Shown here: in pieces, positions 32,902-38,866 of the stretch | Numbering within the stretch: the stretch's first letter is position 1 | Layout of the letters: each line of letters begins with the position of its first letter | Translations under genes and position numbers: made by a program | Assembly (NCBI GenBank): GCA_017526585.1 | Contig: JAFXRC010000017.1 | Span: 1 to 38,866 of the forward strand | Origin: Fibrobacter sp. | GTDB taxonomy: Bacteria; Fibrobacterota; Fibrobacteria; Fibrobacterales; Fibrobacteraceae | Reading direction: 5' to 3' | Length of the DNA: 38,866 nt | Notes under the pieces: model-generated | Databases searched by the model: none | The model's input: the letters and a program-made list of their open reading frames with translations, nothing else | What the model was told of the DNA's origin: nothing

Positions 32902-34263
32902 ATGTACAAGATGTCAACGAAATATAATTCTGAAATGAAAAAGAGACTTGTTACGGCCTTTAAAGAACATAGATTAATCTTTAAAAAAGCGTCCTATACA
33001 CCATTTATTGGAGATGATTATGCACAATCTGAATTCAAAATTTTATTTGTAGGAGATGTTAAAATAAATGTGGAAGCTAATGTTTTATCTCAACACCAAA
33101 GAAAGGGTTATCCTGCCGTTAATTATTGTTCATATGTGGTAAGTTCTAATAAAAGAATGCAAAAATTTATTACGGATAAGGGTTGGAAAATAGAAAGCAT
33201 TGCTTATTATAATTTTTTTTATGATCGGTTTGATGGTGTGAAAATTCCAAATCAAGGAGCATGTGGAAAGGAATTGGAAAAATATCTGAAAGCTTTCGTT
33301 TCAGTTATTGAAACATTGAATCCAGATCGAATTTATTTTTGGGGAAAGGATGTAACGACAAAAATAAAGCGACTGAGACGACCAAATGCTTTTAATGGAA
33401 AAACATTTGATGAATTCGTAGATAAAAAAAATATTCGCATCACAGAATTAAATCTTCATGCTGGAGATAATTATGTTTATAAAAAACATTTCTCTCTAAT
33501 GTGCAATAGACACGATTTTTCCTCGTGTGTGGAGGCGCTTGAGGAAATTATAGATTTATTATCAACTGACATGCGACTTGGATATCAAGGTGATGAAAAT
33601 GAGCTTCGTAATGCCAATGAGATAATTTATGATGATGAGAATATATTTGAAATTCCGCCATCGTTATCTAAAGGAATAGTTTGGGATAGGTATGCAACAT
33701 GGAATTTTTTTCTACATATTAGACGATTATCTATCATATACAAAGAATTCAACTATTTCTTAGAGGACAAAAAAAAGAAACCTATAGTATTAAAATTTTA
33801 CGAACGAAAAATGGAGGAAAAAGTCAAAGAAATCATCAGAATGTTGGATGTTCTTGTAAAATGGGAATTATATGTCCCATATATATTGATTCCGTCTTTA
33901 TTGTCATATATTGACGAAGAAGTAATGCGTAGCGACCAAAAAATCCCCTTATTTGGCGATGACGCAGTAATTAGCGTTGAACAATTTTACGCATATTTAA
34001 AAAATGAGATGAAACAAGCATATGGTATAGAAAACATGCTCAAAGGTGTATATAAAAGATTAAGGAATGGATCCGAAGAAGAACGAAAATATGCTAATTT
34101 AATGAAAGAACAAATAATTGTAGATGTACCCAAACGGCGAGTAACCAAACTTATTGACAAAGAAATTTTAGATAGTCTAAAAGAAGAAAAAATCGTACAG
34201 TTATGGAATGAGCATTTAATTCTAAAAAATGCTTCTAAAAAAACGTCTTCGCAAAATCAATAA
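32902..34263 (+). CDS. AT-rich orphan protein with uracil-DNA-glycosylase-like N-terminus
   Basis: 453 residues, very AT-rich codon use unlike rarA next to it, so probably transferred. The first 180 residues show a pattern seen in UDG-like folds: KILFVGDVKIN near residue 45, a YYNFFYDRFDG stretch and a LNPDRIYFWGKDVTTKIKRL strand-helix unit. The catalytic motifs of true uracil-DNA glycosylases are not convincingly present, so enzymatic function is doubtful. The rest is helical and Lys/Glu-rich (FYERKMEEKVKEIIRMLDV). It is monocistronic and has no Shine-Dalgarno sequence. Treat as hypothetical; defence or DNA-related role is speculation. Confidence 0.55.
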   Translation: MYKMSTKYNSEMKKRLVTAFKEHRLIFKKASYTPFIGDDYAQSEFKILFVGDVKINVEANVLSQHQRKGYPAVNYCSYVVSSNKRMQKFITDKGWKIESIAYYNFFYDRFDGVKIPNQGACGKELEKYLKAFVSVIETLNPDRIYFWGKDVTTKIKRLRRPNAFNGKTFDEFVDKKNIRITELNLHAGDNYVYKKHFSLMCNRHDFSSCVEALEEIIDLLSTDMRLGYQGDENELRNANEIIYDDENIFEIPPSLSKGIVWDRYATWNFFLHIRRLSIIYKEFNYFLEDKKKKPIVLKFYERKMEEKVKEIIRMLDVLVKWELYVPYILIPSLLSYIDEEVMRSDQKIPLFGDDAVISVEQFYAYLKNEMKQAYGIENMLKGVYKRLRNGSEEERKYANLMKEQIIVDVPKRRVTKLIDKEILDSLKEEKIVQLWNEHLILKNASKKTSSQNQ

Positions 34264-34306
34264 TCCGTTTAAAAGGACCACTATTTTTTAGTAACAATAT
34301 TGTCGC

Positions 34307-35596
34307 TTACTGAGCGTTCTTCTTTTCCCGCTTGATTTGCTTTAATTGCGCGAGTCTTTCGCCGAGTTGCTTTTCCTTGCCGTAGGGCTTGGGCGCATAA
34401 ATTTCAACGCCTTCAAGCTGCTTGGGCAAATGTTCCTGGGCGGAGTAGGCGCCGGGGCTGTCGTGGTCGTACTGGTAGTCGATTCCGTAGCCCAACTTTT
34501 CGCCGACCTTCGTGACCGAATTGCGGAAGGCGCGAGGTACAGGGAGAGTGCCTGTCTGCTTCACGATTTGGTCGGCTTTCATTCCCGCCAGTTCCACGCT
34601 GTTGCTCTTGGGTGCAAGCGAAAGATAAATCGCGAGTTCGTCGAGGGCGATGAGTCCTTCGGGGATTCCCATGAAGTCGTAGGCTTCGCGTGCCGAAGTG
34701 GCGAGCAGTAATGCGTTCGGGTCGGCAAGGCCGATGTCTTCCATGCTCATGCGCATGAGTCTGCGCAGAATGAATCGCGGGTCTTCGCCGCCTTGCAGCA
34801 TGCGGTGCAGCCAGTACAGGGCCGCGTCGGGGTCCGAGCCGCGAACCGACTTGTGCAGGGCCGAAATCAGGTTGTAATGTTCTTCGCCGCCCTTGTCGTA
34901 GCGCAGGGGCTTCTTGTACTGGAATTCTTCGAGGAGTTTTTCGTCGATGACTTTCTTGTCGCCTAGATTCTTGCCAATCCATTCAATCTGATTCAGCAGG
35001 AATCGTGCATCGCCGTCGGACTGCGCGATTAACTTGTCTACAACGGCTTCTTCGACTTCAACGTCTTTCAGTTGCAAGCCGCGTGGGTGATCGCGGAGCG
35101 CGCTAAAAATCAGCGTGCGCAGGTCTTCTTTGCTCAGGGGCGCAAACAGAATCAGCTGGCAGCGGCTGAGCAATGCGCTGTTGACCTCAAACCCCGGGTT
35201 TTCGGTGGTGGCGCCTATGAGCGTCACCGTGCCGTCCTCGACGGCACCCAACAGCGCATCCTGCTGTCCCTTGTTGAATCGGTGGATTTCGTCGATGAAC
35301 AGGATGGTGTCCTTGAACATCGCCTTCATCTTGCGGGCATCCGCGAGGACTTCCTTGACTTCCTTGACGCCGCTTGCCACCGCCGAGAGCGCAACGAACG
35401 CTTTCTTGGTATGTTGGCGAATCACGTGGGCGAGGCTCGTCTTTCCGCAGCCCGGCGGCCCCCAGAAGATCATGCTTGGCACGTTGTCATTCTCGAGACT
35501 CTTGCGCAACAGGCTCTGCTCGCCCAGAATCTTGTTCTGGCCTAAGAACTCATCGAGGTTCCTGGGGCGTAATCTTTCGGCGAGTGGCTGGTCCAT
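34307..35596 (-). CDS. rarA: Replication-associated recombination protein RarA (MgsA)
   Basis: 429-residue AAA+ ATPase of the clamp-loader clade acting at stalled replication forks. Walker A GPPGCGKTS (46-54), Walker B and box in FIDEIHRFNKGQQDALLGAV, sensor 1 region LIGATTENPGFEVNSALLSR, and the conserved RarA C-terminal tetramer domain (SDPDAALYWLHRMLQGGEDP and PYGKEKQ near the end). ATG 35596 lies 6 bases after a TATATT element. Core gene, marking the right border of the island. Confidence 0.95.
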   Translation of the reverse strand: MDQPLAERLRPRNLDEFLGQNKILGEQSLLRKSLENDNVPSMIFWGPPGCGKTSLAHVIRQHTKKAFVALSAVASGVKEVKEVLADARKMKAMFKDTILFIDEIHRFNKGQQDALLGAVEDGTVTLIGATTENPGFEVNSALLSRCQLILFAPLSKEDLRTLIFSALRDHPRGLQLKDVEVEEAVVDKLIAQSDGDARFLLNQIEWIGKNLGDKKVIDEKLLEEFQYKKPLRYDKGGEEHYNLISALHKSVRGSDPDAALYWLHRMLQGGEDPRFILRRLMRMSMEDIGLADPNALLLATSAREAYDFMGIPEGLIALDELAIYLSLAPKSNSVELAGMKADQIVKQTGTLPVPRAFRNSVTKVGEKLGYGIDYQYDHDSPGAYSAQEHLPKQLEGVEIYAPKPYGKEKQLGERLAQLKQIKREKKNAQ

Positions 35597-35602
35597 AACT
35601 CA

Positions 35603-35608
35603 AATATA
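35603..35608 (-). promoter_or_regulatory. -10 element of rarA, leaderless type
   Basis: Minus strand TATATTTG begins at 35608; the hexamer TATATT (35608-35603) ends 6 bases before ATG 35596. No Shine-Dalgarno sequence. The preceding GATTTAG is the same as in front of the thioesterase gene. Confidence 0.6.
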
Positions 35609-35624
35609 CTAAATCAAGTCCATC

Positions 35625-35652
35625 AAAAAAAGCACCGGAAATATCCGGCGCC
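35625..35652 (-). terminator. Terminator after the secreted Por-sorted protein gene
   Basis: Minus strand GCGCCGGA (35651-35644) pairs with TCCGGTGC (35639-35632) with one G-T pair and a 4-base loop, followed by seven T (35631-35625). Confidence 0.9.
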
Positions 35653-35677
35653 TTTTCATTTGAAATTTAAAAAGTAG

Positions 35678-36658
35678 TTACTTAAGCAGAATCTTCTGCG
35701 CAAGATTCATGGAGCCTGCAATGCGCACCATGTACACGCCAGCATCGAGGCGGGAAAGGTCCATTGCCGCTGCAGTCGTACCCTTCAGCATAACTTGACC
35801 CTGGAGGTTTACGATTTCTACGCTGGAATCACCACGGATGCCGCTGAAAGAAAGCGTACGGTTCGTAAGGGTCGCCTTGGCGGAATTTGCCCTTGCTGTT
35901 TTTAAATAATCAGTACTGATTATAGAACATTCGTCTTTCCAACCGAGCTCAACCAGGGTGAAGGTTCCCTTGACTTCTGTGGTACTCGAATTCCTCAGGC
36001 GAATCTTCAAACCGACGGATTTTTCCGTGGCGATGGTAATCGGTTTCTTATCCCAGCCGTCCTGTTTGAAGTCGGACCAAGCAAGGTCAAGGGATTTATA
36101 TCCCATAGGGAGCTCTGCATACCAGGTATCGTAACCGTTGGCATCTTCGTCCCAGGAAAGTTCCATCTGGAGAGGCGTAGGACTGGTCCACTGGTAAAGA
36201 ATACAGTAACCGTCGTGGCTTACAGAAATATCGATTTCGGTTTTGAGTTTCTTCCAGTCAAAACCAATACCGGCAATTGCAGGGGTCGCAGCAGAACCGC
36301 CCGCAGCGGACATGGTTACAACAAGGCCGACATCTTTAACAAGGTTTCCGTCGGGAATAATGTCGCCGTCGTCATCGGCCATAATCAACTTGTAGGTTCC
36401 GTCATCGTTTTTCGTAATGGGTTCAAACGATATCGTCTGACCATTTTCGCTGTCGCCGGCATAGGCGTACCACCAGCCTCCTATATTCGGATCTACACAC
36501 GCTGTCGAACCGTCTTCATTTTCCCAAGCACACGGGAGTGTTTGGGGAATTTGAACCTGGTAAGCGTCGACATACATATTCCAGAGGGAGCCCTGGGCCA
36601 TGGCGAAACCCGCTGCAGAAAGCACAACGGCGGGAAGAATAAATTTTGTCTGTTTCAT
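35678..36658 (-). CDS. Secreted protein with Por/T9SS-type C-terminal sorting domain
   Basis: 326 residues. A signal peptide covers about 1-21 (ILPAVVLSAAGFAMAQG). The body is a beta-rich domain of about 230 residues with many Trp, Asp and Gly, looking like a carbohydrate-binding or similar surface module, family not recognised. The last 70 residues match Por-type sorting domains (SVEIVNLQGQVMLKG, then LDAGVYMVRIAGS and the terminal AQKILLK), known as export and anchoring signals of the type IX system. The gene has AGGAG before ATG 36658, its own -10 element and a terminator. Likely secreted, perhaps for plant-fibre contact; inferred. Confidence 0.82.
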   Translation of the reverse strand: MKQTKFILPAVVLSAAGFAMAQGSLWNMYVDAYQVQIPQTLPCAWENEDGSTACVDPNIGGWWYAYAGDSENGQTISFEPITKNDDGTYKLIMADDDGDIIPDGNLVKDVGLVVTMSAAGGSAATPAIAGIGFDWKKLKTEIDISVSHDGYCILYQWTSPTPLQMELSWDEDANGYDTWYAELPMGYKSLDLAWSDFKQDGWDKKPITIATEKSVGLKIRLRNSSTTEVKGTFTLVELGWKDECSIISTDYLKTARANSAKATLTNRTLSFSGIRGDSSVEIVNLQGQVMLKGTTAAAMDLSRLDAGVYMVRIAGSMNLAQKILLK

Positions 36659-36689
36659 AAGTACTCCTAACTTAAAAGACCATATCCCA

Positions 36690-36695
36690 AATATA
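36690..36695 (-). promoter_or_regulatory. -10 element of the secreted-protein gene
   Basis: Minus strand TATATTTG starts at 36695, hexamer 36695-36690. The start codon is 31 bases further and has an AGGAG site (36668-36664), so this gene has a normal leader. Confidence 0.55.
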
Positions 36696-36754
36696 TTCTA
36701 TTTTATACGTAAAGGAAATCACGAAAATACTTTTATAACAAAAAAAATAAATTG

Positions 36755-36778
36755 CACCTGTGACGATTTTTACAGGTG
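36755..36778 (-). terminator. Probable terminator after the thioesterase gene
   Basis: CACCTGT (36755-36761) and ACAGGTG (36772-36778) with a 10-base loop. On the minus strand a T-rich stretch follows after CAATTTA. It sits 7 bases past the stop of the thioesterase gene. Confidence 0.6.
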
Positions 36779-36785
36779 AGATTTT

Positions 36786-37196
36786 TTATTCGGTCACGAA
36801 TTCGAGCTTGTGAAATCCACTCGGCAGTTCGCGTGTGGGGCGTCCGCCCTTGGTCATGCAGTGCAGCGTTGAACCTGTGGTACAGAGGGTGCCGTTCACG
36901 AATGCCTTGTATTCAAAACGGAACTTGAGGCTTCCTTCGCGGACCATGGTCGTTTCGATATCCACGAATTCCCCGTAGTGGGTGGGTTGCCTGTAGCGGA
37001 CCGATAGTTCCAAGACCGGTGCGGCAAAGCCCTCGGCTTCCATTTCAGCGTAGCCCGCGCCTACGGCGCGGAAAAACTCGGTGCGAGCTTGTTCGAACCA
37101 AATGGGGTAAACGGAATGGTGGACAATTCCCATCTGGTCGGTTTCTGCGTAGCGAACATCGATACGCGCGGTATGTTTGAAGGTGCAAGTTTCCAT
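36786..37196 (-). CDS. Acyl-CoA thioesterase, YbgC/4HBT hot-dog family
   Basis: 136 residues with the hot-dog fold signature: RYAETDQMGIVHHSVYPIWF (15-34) carrying the catalytic Asp20 and following His, and the family-like LSVRYRQPTHYGEF and LKFRFEYKAF strands. It likely hydrolyses an acyl-CoA or acyl-ACP thioester; substrate not predictable. No Tol-Pal genes are nearby. ATG 37196 is 6 bases after a TATATT element. Confidence 0.9.
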   Translation of the reverse strand: METCTFKHTARIDVRYAETDQMGIVHHSVYPIWFEQARTEFFRAVGAGYAEMEAEGFAAPVLELSVRYRQPTHYGEFVDIETTMVREGSLKFRFEYKAFVNGTLCTTGSTLHCMTKGGRPTRELPSGFHKLEFVTE

Positions 37197-37202
37197 GGTT
37201 TA

Positions 37203-37208
37203 AATATA
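37203..37208 (-). promoter_or_regulatory. -10 element of the thioesterase gene, leaderless type
   Basis: Minus strand TATATT at 37208-37203, 6 bases before ATG 37196, within GATTTAGTATATTT, identical to the rarA promoter over these 14 bases. Confidence 0.6.
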
Positions 37209-37284
37209 CTAAATCGTGGCGGCTGTGTGTTTTTGACAAACTATTTACTATATTCCAAGTACACATTTATTTTTTGGTGGGAAC

Positions 37285-38184
37285 ATGACTATGAACAAAA
37301 TTATTCCAGTACTTGCATCGGCATTGATGTTTGCCGCTTGCTCTTCCGACGACTCTACCGGAGCTTCCGGTCCCCGTGGCGAGCAGAAATACAGCCGAAC
37401 CCTTACAAAGGGCGATGCTGCTACCATGGACTGTAAGGTCTATGAGTCGGACAACTCCGTCACGATTACCATGAACATGGATTTGATCCTCTACAACTCC
37501 ACGCTGACGTCGGTCATAGAGACGGTGGTGGGTGCGGAGGCATCGAGCTATACCGCCGATGTTGAAATGACGGGCATCCTGCAGGCTCAGGTCGCGGATG
37601 GCTGCCAAGAAACCAAGGACGGACTGGCGGCACAGGGTGGCAAGGTGACCTGTACCGAATCGACTGTCCATGCGGTAATTGATCTCCCCGGTATGACCGA
37701 TGCTGCGAGGGCGCAGTCCGTTCTCAATGCGGCGATCCAGAAAGGCATCGAACAGTGTGACGAGTTCTACCAGTCGAATAAGAAAGCCTTTGTGGAATTC
37801 CCCGGTGAGTGGGGCGGCGATATCGAAGGCGTCTATTCCGGTGAAAAGGCTAGTTCTTGCAATGTGAACCTGGAAAACGGCATATTGACGGTAGAAGTCG
37901 TCTTTCCGGACAAGTCTGCCCGGATGCAGGCGGTTGCCGAAGGGGACCTGTTTTCCGTTACGGAAACTTACACGGGCATTGATGGTTCGACCCAGTACGA
38001 GATATGCGCGAACTACTCGAACGACCCCGATTATATAAATGTCACCTGTTCGTTGGGGTCGTTCAAGTACACGACGGCCTCGGATGGCAGCACGCTTGAG
38101 GACATGGCTGTCTATCAGCGCAAGACCATCTGCCCGGCATTTCTTTCGGGTGAAATGACGCTCGAGGACATGTGGTCCGAGTAG
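37285..38184 (+). CDS. Secreted lipoprotein, function unknown
   Basis: 299 residues. A lipoprotein signal peptide is clear: MNKIIPVLASALMFAACSS with the lipobox just before the Cys, then Ser, Asp and Gly. The rest contains a duplicated-looking acidic beta-rich domain with paired cysteines, and no family is recognised. ATG 37285 (MTMNK) and 37291 (MNK) are both possible; a GGTGG site at 37276-37280 lies nearer the first. It has its own promoter region (TATATT near 37250) and a terminator at 38220-38249. Cell-envelope location is predicted; role unknown. Confidence 0.78.
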   Translation: MTMNKIIPVLASALMFAACSSDDSTGASGPRGEQKYSRTLTKGDAATMDCKVYESDNSVTITMNMDLILYNSTLTSVIETVVGAEASSYTADVEMTGILQAQVADGCQETKDGLAAQGGKVTCTESTVHAVIDLPGMTDAARAQSVLNAAIQKGIEQCDEFYQSNKKAFVEFPGEWGGDIEGVYSGEKASSCNVNLENGILTVEVVFPDKSARMQAVAEGDLFSVTETYTGIDGSTQYEICANYSNDPDYINVTCSLGSFKYTTASDGSTLEDMAVYQRKTICPAFLSGEMTLEDMWSE

Positions 38185-38219
38185 AAGCAATCTAACTCGC
38201 TGAAATAGAATAATTTAGG

Positions 38220-38249
38220 GCCTTTTCCGATTCCGGAAGAGGCTTTTTT
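38220..38249 (+). terminator. Terminator after the lipoprotein gene
   Basis: GCCTTTTCCG (38220-38229) pairs with CGGAAGAGGC (38234-38243) through one T-G pair and a 4-base loop; six T follow (38244-38249). Confidence 0.9.
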
Positions 38250-38262
38250 GTGTTTGTTGAAC

Positions 38263-38282
38263 TTATTCACAATCTATTCACA
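38263..38282 (+). promoter_or_regulatory. Two DnaA-box-like sites in phase
   Basis: TTATTCACA (38263-38271) fits the DnaA-box pattern TTWTNCACA, and CTATTCACA (38274-38282) differs by one base. Their starts are 11 bases apart, about one helical turn. They lie upstream of the tRNA-tuf operon. Function untested. Confidence 0.4.
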
Positions 38283-38353
38283 TTATTTAGCCTATCGTGT
38301 GTACATATTTATGAGAAAAAATGAAAAAAAATCGTAATTTTGGCGTTTTTTCA

Positions 38354-38400
38354 TTGACAAGTTGGACTAAATCTTATTAAATTTGGCACACTTCTATGTT
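38354..38400 (+). promoter_or_regulatory. Promoter region of the tRNA-tuf operon
   Basis: TTGACA (38354-38359) followed after 17 bases by TTAAAT (38377-38382), and a TATGTT (38395-38400) that would give a short leader of about 14 bases before the first tRNA. Either or both may be used. Confidence 0.45.
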
Positions 38401-38420
38401 CAGCAATGAATTTAGGATGT

Positions 38421-38493
38421 GCCAAAGTAGCTCAGCTGGTAGAGCAGCTGATTTGTAATCAGCCGGTCGTAGGTTCGATTCCTATCTTTGGCT
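38421..38493 (+). tRNA. tRNA-Thr (anticodon UGU)
   Basis: 73-base cloverleaf with acceptor GCCAAAG/CTTTGGC, anticodon stem GCTGA/TCAGC and loop TTTGTAA giving TGT. Discriminator T rather than the A of E. coli tRNA-Thr. CCA is not encoded. First tRNA of a thrU-tyrU-thrT-tuf type cluster. Confidence 0.95.
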
Positions 38494-38503
38494 CGACATA
38501 AAT

Positions 38504-38586
38504 GGGTCGTTGCCCGAGTGGTTAAAGGGGACGGACTGTAAATCCGTTGGCTTACGCCTACCGTGGTTCGAAACCACGACGGCCCA
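38504..38586 (+). tRNA. tRNA-Tyr (anticodon GUA)
   Basis: 83-base tRNA with a long variable arm. Acceptor GGGTCGT/ACGGCCC, anticodon loop CTGTAAA giving GTA, T arm CGTGG-TTCGAAA-CCACG, discriminator A, CCA not encoded. Eleven bases after tRNA-Thr. Confidence 0.95.
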
Positions 38587-38595
38587 CGATAAAAT

Positions 38596-38626
38596 GCCCG
38601 CTGATGCGGAGAGCGCGTCAGCGGGC
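38596..38626 (+). repeat. Strong 13-bp hairpin between tRNA-Tyr and tRNA-Thr
   Basis: GCCCGCTGATGCG (38596-38608) pairs with CGCGTCAGCGGGC (38614-38626) with one T-G pair and loop GAGAG. No T run follows, so it is not a terminator for the operon. It sits where E. coli has glyT, and may be a processing or stability element. Confidence 0.8.
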
Positions 38627-38631
38627 TATAA

Positions 38632-38703
<72 letters not shown>

Positions 38704-38725
38704 CTCACTAATTGGAGATAGAATC

Positions 38726-38866
38726 ATGGCAAAAGAACATTTTGACAGAAGCAAGCCGCACTGCAACATTGGCACCATCGGCCACGTTGACCACGGCAAG
38801 ACCACTCTGACCGCCGCAATCTGCACGACTCTCGCTGCACGCGGCCTCGCCGCCGCCAAGCGTTTC
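38726..38866 (+). CDS. tuf: Elongation factor Tu (3' end cut by the window)
   Basis: The first 47 codons are present, starting [20 protein letters not shown] and including the G1 loop GHVDHGKTT that binds GTP. This is unmistakable EF-Tu, the carrier of aminoacyl-tRNA to the ribosome. A GGAGAT site precedes ATG 38726. Its place behind three tRNA genes corresponds to the E. coli tufB operon, so tRNA and EF-Tu are probably made from one transcript. Confidence 0.97.
   Translation, partial: MAKEHFDRSKPHCNIGTIGHVDHGKTTLTAAICTTLAARGLAAAKRF

Noticed and set aside
18933..34306. Prophage or CRISPR locus in the island
   Set aside because: No integrase, structural, lysis or packaging genes, no cas genes and no regularly spaced repeats were seen.
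37232..37253. TTGACA followed by TATATT before the lipoprotein as a sigma-70 promoter
   Set aside because: The hexamers are only about 10 bases apart, far too close; TATATT alone may still be used.
37267..38190. 307-codon open frame opposite the lipoprotein gene
   Set aside because: Shadow of the lipoprotein, which has a clear lipobox signal peptide, ribosome-binding site and terminator.

Overview
The window looks like a chromosomal segment of a Fibrobacter-type bacterium (Fibrobacterota, FCB group). This is inferred from several promoters with a TAnnTTTG-like -7 element, a secreted protein ending in a Por-type (T9SS-like) sorting domain, and Lys/Glu/Ala-rich ribosomal protein tails. No 16S gene is present, so the assignment is an inference. 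Core genes are GC-richer. Two blocks (19.3-23.6 kb and 32.9-34.3 kb) are strikingly AT-rich and look acquired.

Layout. 1-5196: end of the spc/alpha ribosomal operon (rpsE-rpmD-rplO-secY-infA-rpmJ-rpsM-rpsK-rpoA-rplQ), without rpsD, closed by a strong terminator. 5211-11414: a five-gene, tightly overlapping exopolysaccharide operon (Wza-like export protein, Wzz-like protein, Wzy/WaaL-like polymerase, GT-B glycosyltransferase, Wzx-like flippase), with a convergent acyltransferase 3 gene. 12627-17156: tRNA-Leu(UAG), tig, clpP, clpX, a Nudix hydrolase and a secreted thioredoxin-like protein. 17295-18932: lemA with an HtpX-like M48 protease.

18933-34306 is an accessory island between htpX and rarA. 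It starts with gene debris, then carries a plus-strand pair: a HEPN-like protein and a 1175-residue double P-loop ATPase of the KGGxGR type. Facing it is a long minus-strand cluster. In transcription order this is: sigma-like protein 2, a 64-residue peptide, a NYN/OST-HTH predicted RNase, sigma-like protein 1, a dNMP-kinase-like P-loop protein, a short class III ribonucleotide reductase (NrdD), an unknown protein, a Ser/Thr kinase with a zinc ribbon, a TerY-like vWA protein and a PP2C phosphatase. Kinase, vWA and PP2C form the known TerY-P triad; I do not recognise its linkage to the other genes as a described system. Three minus-strand intergenic or near-intergenic sites share the bipartite element CGWACA-N18-CATAAT with identical spacing, each upstream of a separate transcription segment of this cluster. 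This suggests a dedicated promoter class, possibly read by the cluster's own two sigma-like proteins. The sigma-1 leader can fold into a multi-hairpin RNA whose closing helix covers part of the ribosome-binding site. An AT-rich orphan gene (32902-34263) ends the island.

34307-38866: rarA, a secreted Por-sorted protein, a YbgC-like thioesterase, a lipoprotein, then tRNA-Thr(UGU), tRNA-Tyr(GUA), tRNA-Thr(GGU) and the start of tuf, an arrangement resembling the E. coli thrU-tyrU-glyT-thrT-tufB cluster without tRNA-Gly.

A recurring feature is that seven genes have a TATATT-like -10 element ending only 6 or 7 bases before the start codon and no Shine-Dalgarno sequence, which predicts leaderless mRNAs, whereas most internal operon genes have AAGGAG-like sites.
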